DNA of 64,000 bases from Puccinellia tenuiflora (lineage: Eukaryota; Streptophyta; Magnoliopsida; Poales; Poaceae). Location: assembly GCA_012064385.1 (NCBI GenBank), contig QRDG01000231.1, forward strand, positions 1,463,584-1,527,583, read 5' to 3'. Of the stretch, positions 57,158-64,000 are shown one piece after another; position 1 is the stretch's first letter; each line of letters opens with the position of its first letter. The notes under the pieces are model-generated. The model ran no database searches. It was given only the letters and a program-made list of their open reading frames with translations, and was not told the DNA's origin. The position numbers and the translations under genes were made by a program.

Positions 57158-58426
57158 CACTAGTAGAAAACAGGGCTTTCATCCAGGGCTTTAGTCCCGG
57201 TCTCCTTACAGACCGGGACTAATGCTAATGCGAGCATTAGTCCCGGTTCGAACTGTCAGAACGCCGACAGGATTTAGTCCCGGTTCGTAAGGAAGTCGGG
57301 ACAGCGCGATAACCTTTAGTCCCGGTTAGAGATACAATCCGGGACTAAAGTTTTTTTATTTTATTTGGAAAACTTTCAAATTCCATGCTGATGTCGACGA
57401 AGCGGTGACGTCTTTAGTCCCGGTGTGTATCACAAACCGGGAGTAAAGATATTTTTAGTCCCGGTTGGAGATATCAACCGGGACTAAAGGGTTTTTTTTA
57501 TTTTTGCCGGAAATTCAAATCCAAATTTAAGTTTTTTGTCAGAAATTCAAATATGTTTTGGACATATCACAAACCGGGACTAAAGATATTTTTAGTCCCG
57601 GCCAACCGGGACTAAAGGTTTATTTTTCCGGAAATTCAAATTTAAGTTTCTTGCCGGAAATTCAAATTATTTTAATTTTTTAAATTTTTGAATTAATAAT
57701 TTATTTCTGCATATAGATTAGTATTAATTAATATTTGTTGTTTATGTTAATATAGGTTTGGAATTCAAAAAATAATAGCATGTGCCATCGTGTAGGAAGA
57801 TTTAAGTTTTTGTCGGAAATTCAAATTATTTTATTTCTTTGGAATTAATAATTGATTTCTGTATGAAGATTAGTATTACTTCATTATTGTTGTTTATGTT
57901 AATATAGATTTGGAATTCAAAAAATAATATCATGTCTCGTCAAAGTGTAAGGGATAATAATATTGATAGCGTAATATTATCAAGATGTACTCAATGCAAT
58001 TATGGAAGCTAGTTGGGAGGAACTCAAAAGTTAAGCGTGCTGAGGGTAGAGCAGTGTGAGGATGGGTGACCGATCGGGAAGTTTGCCTAGAAGTGTAAGA
58101 ATGGGTGGAGAAGTGTGGAGCAGTGTGAAATTCGGGTGGTGATTCGAAATGAACTGACAAATAATTCAAAGATTCAAAAAATCAAAAAAAATAATAAAAA
58201 AATCGAAAAAATATGACTTTTAGTCCCGGTTGGTAACACCAACCGGGACTAAAAGGTCCTCCAACCCAGCTCCCAATCGCGCCCACGTGGAGGGTCCTTT
58301 AGTCCCGGTTCGTAACAAACCGGGACTAAAAGGGGGGGGCTTTAGTCCCGACCCTTTAGTCCCGAATGGAAAACCGGGACTAAAAGCCCTTCCAAACCGG
58401 GACTAAAGACCAATTTTCTACTAGTG
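57158..58426. mobile_element. Non-autonomous CACTA element (MITE), target duplication TAC
   Basis: The ends are CACTAGTAGAAAA in inverted orientation, with TAC on both sides (57155-57157 and 58427-58429). The empty site is seen in the 5' LTR (about 49055). Subterminal TTTAGTCCCGGTT and AACCGGGACTAAA repeats fill both ends. There is no transposase in 1269 bases. Repeats differ from those of the CACTA element at 38123-43029 (TAGTACCGGTT), so it is another family. A 5S rRNA-like segment lies at 58018-58090. Confidence 0.92.
58018..58090 (+). ncRNA. 5S rRNA-derived segment with internal promoter boxes inside the CACTA MITE
   Basis: The sequence AGTTAAGCGTGCT, then GGGTAGAGCAGTGTGAG, then GGATGGGTGACC and GGGAAGT follows the order and spacing of the A box, intermediate element and C box of plant 5S rRNA. 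Both ends of the gene are missing. It is a 5S-like fragment, not a functional 5S gene. The match is from memory of the plant 5S sequence. Confidence 0.7.
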
Positions 58427-58685
58427 TACCCGATTTCTTACTTATGCTACTTACTTTGTGATAGCCATCGAGCTTGAAGTTATATATCTTGCTATCACCT
58501 AGTCGATTATATTGCTTAGCATAAGTTGTTGGTGCACATAGCTAAACCTAGCTAGTTTAGGTTTTGGCTTGATAAATTAAACATTAGTTTTATTCCGCTT
58601 TTATTCAAGCCTTAACCGTAATAATTTTAAATCGCCTATTCAGCCCCCCCCCCCCTCTAGGCGACATCCGTGTCCTTTCAATATG

Positions 58686-59350
58686 CTTCACCATTTTATG
58701 GAGCTACTGAAGAAATAAAATCTCTATGAGATCTTCTTGTAGTCATTAGGCCCATATGTTGTGAGACTATCAGTCCCCGGAATTTAAAGCTCAGGATTTC
58801 AGTTTACATATACTCCTCATTAACACTACTTGCTAAAAAGATAAAAAGAACTGCACTAATTTCAGCACTTGACATGTAGCACTAAATAAATTCACAAGAT
58901 TAATAAATACACATCAGCATGCCAGCGTGCAGAAGCCATAATGATATCATATCTTGGGTGACAAACAACCCCTAGTTGGTCCAATACAAGAGAACATACA
59001 CCATTTCACAAAACCAGCTACTAAATAGTGACATAATTTACTACTACCTCCGATCACATTTAATTGTCGCGTTGATCTAAAAAAACATTTAATTGTCGCC
59101 GGAAATGACCTAATCAGGTACAATTTTGTAGCACTACTCACGACAATCTTTCCCGGACGGAGGGAGTATAAAATTCTTGCCACCTCCAAGTTGGTCCTCT
59201 TTCTTGTTGATGAGTCCCCCTACCCTTAAGCAAATTAAACCATGCACTTTCAACACGCCGCATCAGAGATGCCCGTGTATATAATTAGTTAAAACATATG
59301 AGTGTACGCAGCACTCAACATTGAGCACATATTATCACAAAGTGAAACAT
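58686..59350. repeat. Tandem duplication, copy 1
   Basis: From TTTTATGGAGCTACTGAAG (58692) to the CACAAAGTGAAA region, this copy matches 59453-61120 once two insertions are set aside: a Stowaway in this copy and the LTR pair in the other. The sequence is AT-rich with no recognised gene. Confidence 0.8.
59044..59166. mobile_element. Stowaway-type MITE, target duplication TA
   Basis: The ends are CTACCTCCG and, in reverse, CTCCCTCCG, with TA on both sides (59042-59043 and 59167-59168). The 123-base element carries internal TTTAATTGTCGC repeats. The second copy of the tandem duplication lacks it (about 59811), showing the empty site. Confidence 0.85.
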
Positions 59351-59863
59351 CAAATGTAATTTTGATCTAATTAAACATTCAATATTTTGTATGGTACACC
59401 AAAAATATAAGAGCAGCTACCAAATCACGAAAGAAATCAATATAGATATACCTTACCGTTTTATGGAGCTACTGAAGAAATAAAAGCTGGACGAGATCTT
59501 CTTGCAGTCACGAGGCCCATATGTTGTGAGACTGTCAGTTCCCAGAAATTATAGCTCATGATTTCAGTTTACATATACTCTTCATTAACATTGCTTGCTA
59601 TAAGGTAAAAACGCCTGCACTAACATCAGCAATTGACATGTAGCACTAAATAAATTCAAAGAGATAAATAAATACACATTAGCAGGCCAGCGTGCAGAAA
59701 CCATCATCATATCATATACTGGGTGACAAAAACAACTATTTGGTCAAATACAAGAGAACATGCAACATTTCACAAAACCAGCTACTAAATAGTGACATAA
59801 TTTACTATAAGATTCTTGTCGCCTCCAAGTTGGTCCTCTTGTTGATGAGAGTGGCCTACTACC

Positions 59864-60910
59864 TGACGGGGGGATACTTTATAGGTAGGCCCATGGACCC
59901 GGAAAGTAGACCCGCCAAGACCGAGAAGGCCAACGCCGAGTCACGTGTCAAGTCACATGGGCTGGGCTGGAGACAAGCCGACTAAGGCCCATGATGAAGA
60001 AAGGACGCGCCCAAAGATGGAGTCCAAGTACAACCCGGAGTTCTAGTTTGGAAGGACAAAGCCTAGAGTAGGACTCCGTATATGAGTAGAACTTGACACA
60101 GATTGTAAGTCCAGGGACCCGCCACCTTTATAAGGGGGGTCCTGGATCGTAGTAAGCTAAGCTTCAACCAGTAGAGAGAAACCCTAGCCACCAGAGAGAA
60201 GTCGCCGGCTCCTGAGTTGTAGGAGCCGGGTCCGTGTAATCGAGATCTAATCAAGAGCAATAACATAGAAGCAGGAAGTAGGTCTTTACCTCTAATCAGA
60301 GGGGCCGAACCTGGGTAAATCCTTATTCCCCGGCGAGATTAACCGTTCCCACGTACTTCTATCACCAATGGCCCCAGAACTCATCTTCCCGGAGGAAGAA
60401 CTTGCCGTGACAACCCCACGACAGTTGGCGCCCCACGGTGGGCGCCAATGTCGATGGTTTAGATCAACGGTGAAGATACGGGACTACGTACGCGCGGGCA
60501 TCGTCGATGTGGGTTAATGGAAAAACGACACGGGAGACAAGATTTATACAGCTTCGGGACCCGGGAAACATCATCCGGTAATATCCCTACGTGCTGTTTG
60601 TGGCTAGGTTGTATTCCTCTCATGGTGGAAGTCGCCGATGAGGCGGCTCCTCTATTGTGTAGATCGGGCTCTGTCCCGTCTGTCTTGGTTGTGTTGGGTC
60701 TGTCTGATTCTGTTGGGTCGTGCCTTGCCCCTCCTTATAAAGGCGGAGGAGGCCGGCTTACAGGTAGAGTCCTCTTAGGACTCGGCTAATCTACTACAAG
60801 TGGGAAAGTTGAGTCCTTTTCCTACTCTGATTGGAGTCGGCCTGCTGGGCTTCCTCCTGATGGGCCTCGTTAGTATTCCTTGCGGGTACCCGTGTCCCAT
60901 ACCCACGACA
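59864..60910. mobile_element. Two LTRs facing each other across a palindromic primer site, target duplication CTACC
   Basis: The left part (59864-60423) starts TGACGGGGGGATAC and ends CCACGACA in plus orientation. The right part (60449-60910), read on the minus strand, starts TGTCGTGGGTATGG and ends CATCGACA. Between them lies TTGGCGCCC, six bases, then GGGCGCCAA (60425-60448), which reads as a TTGGCGCC primer site on both strands. CTACC flanks the whole (59859-59863 and 60911-60915). Both parts have a TTTATAAGG-type TATA (60127-60135; 60735-60742 in reverse). The two LTRs differ in sequence. No gene is present. Confidence 0.8.
60425..60448. promoter_or_regulatory. Palindromic double primer binding site
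   Basis: TTGGCGCCC and GGGCGCCAA are 9-base perfect inverted arms around CACGGT. Each strand gives a TTGGCGCC-type primer site directly behind the LTR on its side. Confidence 0.75.
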
Positions 60911-61046
60911 CTACCCTTAAGCAAATTCAACCATGCATTTTCAACTCGCCGGATAAGAGAGGCTCACCCTTTCTGCAAACATAAAATTGTTAGTGTGATT
61001 CCTAGGAGATGACATGATACTGTATAAAATTGCCAATTAGGTAGGC

Positions 61047-62060
61047 CTAAGCATAATTAGTTATAACATATGAGTGTACATAGCACTCAACGTATGCTCG
61101 AGCACATATACTATCACAAGGCAATTTTACGACCCTACGCTGAGTCCATGTCATGACTCCGTTAGAACCCATTTGGCTTGACCACAATTTAAGGGTTAAC
61201 CTGTCCACATGTGCAAATCCCAAACTGGCGTCTTCCATCACCATGAGTAGTGCGTGACCGGTCTCCACCGACGGCGCATCAATGAGTGATAGGCAATTAG
61301 ATTCCAAGTCATACTTGAGAATAGCTATGTAGTTACCTTCTTGATCATCATCATACTTATATGTAAGCATGAGGTAAAGTGTGTCTCGGATGAGGACATG
61401 GGGGCTGTCAACGACAAATGCATCCTTCATCGCAAGATCTAGAGCAGGGCACGACTTGCTCCACTTCCCAACATCTGGTAAAGACACGTGTGCATATGCA
61501 ACTCAGCCACCATCAGCATTGTGCAGGCCAACAAATACCACCTGGAAGGAGCCCTCATGACACGCACGGTGGTCGCAGCCGGTCACATTGCAGTGCACCG
61601 CGGCCCCAGAACTGTGGTATTCTCCGGGAGCGTACATCAACGTCCGGCGTCCAGTCATGGGGTCCCAGACGACGAGCGGCATGGGTATAACATTGCTATT
61701 ACAAAAGAGCACGCGGCCATGGCGGCAGTCCCACGCGGCGTAGTCCTTGTGCCAGCACCTCCAGTCCTCGACGGCGGGAATGCGCAGGCCGAATGTAGCG
61801 GTGGAGATGAAGAGCGGGAGGTTGCCTTCCTCCTGCTCCTCCTCCCGGGGGTAGGCCTTAGGGCAGGAATAAATGAAGCCCAGCATTGGGGGAGCTACAT
61901 GGAAGTCGCGATAGAGGCCGCGGAAGCGAGTGCCCGTGAGGATGCCGAGCCAGAGCTTGCTGGCGAGGGAGGCGCGCACGAGGCACGCCGGCTCGTCTGG
62001 CGGGAGGCGGAGGAAGATCTCTTTGAGAAGATCGTCTGGCAGCGCCGGTGGCGACCGCAT
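61047..62060 (-). pseudogene. F-box protein gene with one premature stop
   Basis: From ATG at 62060 the frame reads MRSPPALPDDLLKEIFLRLPPDEPACLVRASLASKLWL, a clear F-box (about residues 6-54) that binds Skp1 in SCF ubiquitin ligases. A plant-type F-box-associated region follows, with WDPMTGRRTLM. It stops at TGA (61503-61505) after residue 185. The same frame then stays open for 151 more codons (VAYAHVSLPDVGKWSKSC...HSYVITNYA) to TAA near 61047, with the expected composition for the family's C-terminal substrate-binding half. The total of about 337 codons is normal for grass F-box proteins. The stop could come from CGA to TGA by loss of a methylated C; that is inference. No intron is needed. 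Confidence 0.75.
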
Positions 62061-62337
62061 GGTCGGTGGAGGCTAGGGTTTCGGGAAGGGGAGGACGGGC
62101 TCACTATGGTCGTGAACTCGTGATCCGGAGAGGAGGCAGCGGCGGCGGAGGCGAGGAGACGGCGGCCGGTTTGGCTTTGCTTGCTGGAGAGCGCTGGGGA
62201 ACGAAGGTGTGTTGATGATGCTGTTTCGTGATCGGTTTGACAACACGCGTCCAGGCCCAGCCGGCCCAAGCCAGGCCAATCCAGCTCTCTTTATTTGTTT
62301 TTCTTTTTTTCTAAGAGCCACCTCTCTTTAGTGAATA

Positions 62338-62516
62338 CTCCCTCCATTCCATAATATAAGATGTTTTAGGTCTTTTCCACATTCACATTTATACCACATG
62401 TATCTAGACATGTTTTAGTGTATATGTTCATCAATTTTCCATTCTTTTAGTCTGAATCTAGACAACATGTGAAATATCTAAAACATCTTATATTATGGTT
62501 TATGGAACGGAGGGAG
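62338..62516. mobile_element. Stowaway-type MITE, target duplication TA
   Basis: Starts CTCCCTCCATTCC and ends GGAACGGAGGGAG, with AAGATGTTTTAGG and its complement just inside. TA is on both sides (62336-62337 and 62517-62518). Length is 179 bases. It lies about 280 bases upstream of the F-box start. Confidence 0.92.
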
Positions 62517-62518
62517 TA

Positions 62519-62999
62519 TAAGACAAATGAAGATTCGAACCAAATTCGAAAAATAAATGGAAAACAAGAAAGCACGTTATTCCCTGGAAAGAATGAGGAG
62601 AAAAATCACCCTTTCAAACTGTTCAAGCAAGCATCTGACCTTTCGAAAACTCTGTGGAAAAAAACTACTCCTAATAAAGTTTCCATACGCTGTAGTTGAA
62701 TCCTTTATATTAGAAAACCAGAATCGGTTAAATATATTTAGACATGATAACACATGGAAATGTTTTTCTGAATTTTCCAAAATTCCAAACTGTTCAAGGA
62801 GTAAGGTTTATGTATGCTCGACACCAACAGACTTTTTGTTCGATTATAGTTGGAGGAGGAGTCAACGCGGATCCTCCATGCATCCTATCATGTAGTCGTA
62901 GGTGGGGTAAAGTTGACCTCCATCTGCTGGCGTCATTGTCCTGGAGGTGAGAAGTGTGATCTCCCTTATCCTAGAAACTCACATTCGAGCGCTTCCGAC
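62519..62999. other. Sequence without recognised features
   Basis: AT-rich sequence with short open frames on both strands and no motif I can support. Confidence 0.4.
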
Positions 63000-63343
63000 G
63001 TGACGCATGGTAGCCCGATGTTGTCAGCCAGTTTGTCAATAGGCTCAACAGGAACCTGGTGGAGATAATGAAGTCGGAGGATATCTGATTCCTCTCTATC
63101 ACCCTATGGTTGAAAGAGCACTGTGAGATCCCCAAGGTATTCACCTTGGAGGTGCTGGAGCACGATGCAATGACGTGTTTCGACTCCAACTCCGAGGACC
63201 TGGTGACGCCTCCGGCACCAAGCTTACCTACACCGAAGAGCTTACTGTTGCACATGGTCCTAAATGTTGGATTGCCTAGGTATGTCACATACATTAAACA
63301 TTTAAATGATGGATTGATGAACTCTACAACTTGCCAACTTTAA
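63000..63343 (+). pseudogene. Coding-like remnant with an in-frame stop
   Basis: The plus-strand frame reads NRNLVEIMKSEDI, stop (TGA, 63086-63088), then FLSITLWLKEHCEIPKVFTLEVLEHDAMTCFDSNSEDLVTPPAP and continues to 63343. Codon-like GC pattern and composition suggest a former gene. I do not recognise the family. Just downstream the segment GGATTGCCTAGGT.TGTCAC occurs twice (63271 and 63349). Confidence 0.35.
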
Positions 63344-63545
63344 ATGATGGATTGCCTAGGTCTGTCACCTTGTTAAATGGCTTCCATTTGTATGTCACCT
63401 CATATTTATTGCCTTCATATACTTTTAATTGTGTTTCTCCCCCAACATTTATGTTTCTATGCTTCTAAATATTTATTACCTTGTCAACTAGATCATTATC
63501 CGCATCTTCATCTACATAATTCTCCGGTGCTCATCATAATCATCC

Positions 63546-63625
63546 ATCTCATAGTATGAGTCCAAAAAATAACGATCTCTCCCACCATCTGTTTCCACAC
63601 AACAACATGACTTAACTCAATCCAC
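63546..63625 (-). pseudogene. Short coding-like remnant
   Basis: The minus-strand frame reads DGGRDRYFLDSYYEMDDYDEHR, acidic and aromatic, soon closed by a stop. A neighbouring frame continues as NYVDEDADNDLVDK (about 63490-63535), which suggests one frameshift. The family was not recognised; acidic linkers of this kind occur in transposase-like proteins. Confidence 0.3.
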
Positions 63626-63850
63626 ATCTGAATCTTCTCGCAGCACATTATCTCCTACTTCTCTAGCAGCATCAACTTCATCTTGCTCAACATACTACAA
63701 CTATTCTGGCTGCCCAATTTATTAATTTTCCTGGTTGTAAGATGCATTAGAAGGGCTTACAACCGTTGCAACTGTTGTTACTGAATAACACCATACCACC
63801 TCAGTTTTTACAGAAAATGACAAGATTAATACAAATATACAATGTCTTCT

Positions 63851-64000
63851 CTACTTTTGCCGTTTCTTAATCATATTTCCATACTTCTCAAAATTAATTG
63901 CCACCATACTATCTCCAACTGTATGACCTGGCTCGCAACTGTACACTTCAATCCATGGATCTAAAGTGGTATACCCAAGATCAATTAGCATTTTATATAT
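63851..64000 (-). CDS. C-terminal coding segment of an unknown gene, running off the window
   Basis: The minus-strand frame reads YIKMLIDLGYTTLDPWIEVYSCEPGHTVGDSMVAINFEKYGNMIKKRQK and ends at TAG (63851-63853). It is open to the window edge. The balanced composition is protein-like. I do not recognise the family. It may be the last exon of a gene or element lying to the right, possibly linked with the acidic remnant at 63546-63625. Confidence 0.4.
   Translation of the reverse strand: MYKMLIDLGYTTLDPWIEVYSCEPGHTVGDSMVAINFEKYGNMIKKRQK

Larger units (their letters stand above)
46922..58680 (+). mobile_element. Full-length gag-only Copia-like LTR retrotransposon, target duplication ATATG
   Basis: Two LTRs (46922-49305 and 55074-58680) begin TGAAAGAGCATGG and end GTCCTTTCA. 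ATATG is present on both sides (46917-46921 and 58681-58685). A primer site follows the 5' LTR and a polypurine tract precedes the 3' LTR. Only gag is encoded. The 3' LTR is longer because a CACTA MITE is inserted in it. Copia assignment rests on the gag type and initiator-Met primer; with no integrase or reverse transcriptase to confirm it, it stays provisional. Confidence 0.9.
55074..58680 (+). mobile_element. 3' LTR of the gag-only element, with nested MITE
   Basis: Matches the 5' LTR closely apart from a shorter minisatellite, a small duplication near 56744-56772 (CTTGTTCCTCTA-like, twice), a longer C run near 58643 and the MITE at 57158-58426. Confidence 0.88.
59453..61120. repeat. Tandem duplication, copy 2 (interrupted at 59864-60910)
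   Basis: Second copy of 58686-59350, with the same order of blocks (AGATCTTCTTG, GACATGTAGCACTAAATAAATTC, CCAGCTACTAAATAGTGAC, CTACCCTTAAGCAAATT). It lacks the Stowaway and contains the LTR pair. Its 3' end reaches the F-box pseudogene. Confidence 0.8.

Noticed and set aside
61488..62123. A 211-codon plus-strand open frame across the F-box locus.
   Set aside because: It is antisense to the F-box frame, which has a recognisable domain, so it is a shadow.

Overview
The window looks like gene-poor, transposon-packed chromosomal DNA from a grass, most likely the Triticeae (wheat, Aegilops or barley group). The evidence is nested LTR retrotransposons with kilobase LTRs, solo LTRs, CACTA elements with TAGTACCGGTT or TAGTCCCGGTT subterminal repeats, Stowaway and Harbinger-like MITEs, and only remnants of host genes. 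The species call is inference. No prokaryotic feature or CRISPR array is seen.

Layout. (1) 1-14795 is a stack of related Gypsy-type elements with a tRNA-Asp-type primer site: the 3' half of one element (gag-protease tail, long noncoding domain, LTR 3373-4954) sits in an older broken LTR that also holds a solo LTR (5336-6805, TSD TTTAA). The older element's 3' noncoding domain holds another solo LTR (7662-9389, TSD GCATC). A younger 5' LTR (9791-11385) follows, with a gag-protease frame broken by one stop codon. (2) 15165-38122 holds elements of a family with about 3.6-3.9 kb LTRs (TGTAATG...GTTACA) and an initiator-Met primer site. The first LTR carries a related LTR inserted in the opposite direction (17526-21412, TSD TGCAT). 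The first internal domain holds a second Gypsy-like element (22950-29866) that encodes only an acidic protein with a hydrophobic tail. A single N at 31426 joins two LTR halves that do not belong together. A 439-base gene-free internal domain lies between the last two LTRs. (3) 38123-43029 is a CACTA element on the minus strand with an uninterrupted 1065-codon transposase but no recognisable 3' end. (4) 43030-46921 holds a hAT-like element (TSD GTGCTGCT), a Harbinger-like MITE (TSD TAA) and an exon remnant of a HECT ubiquitin ligase. (5) 46922-58680 is a full-length, gag-only Copia-like element (TSD ATATG). Its 3' LTR contains a CACTA MITE (TSD TAC) that carries a 5S rRNA-like segment. (6) 58681-61120 is a tandem duplication; one copy has a Stowaway MITE, the other a 1047-base insertion made of two LTRs facing each other across a palindromic primer site (TSD CTACC). 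(7) 61047-62060 (minus) is an F-box gene with one premature stop, followed by another Stowaway and weak coding remnants to the end.

None of the retroelements encodes reverse transcriptase, RNase H or integrase in this window, so all would depend on enzymes supplied elsewhere. The most unusual signals are the head-to-head LTR pair, the noncoding modules shared in the same order by otherwise different Gypsy families (including repeated polypurine-tract-like hairpins), the 5S-like segment inside a CACTA MITE, and LTRs of one family carrying different GC-rich gene-like cargo.
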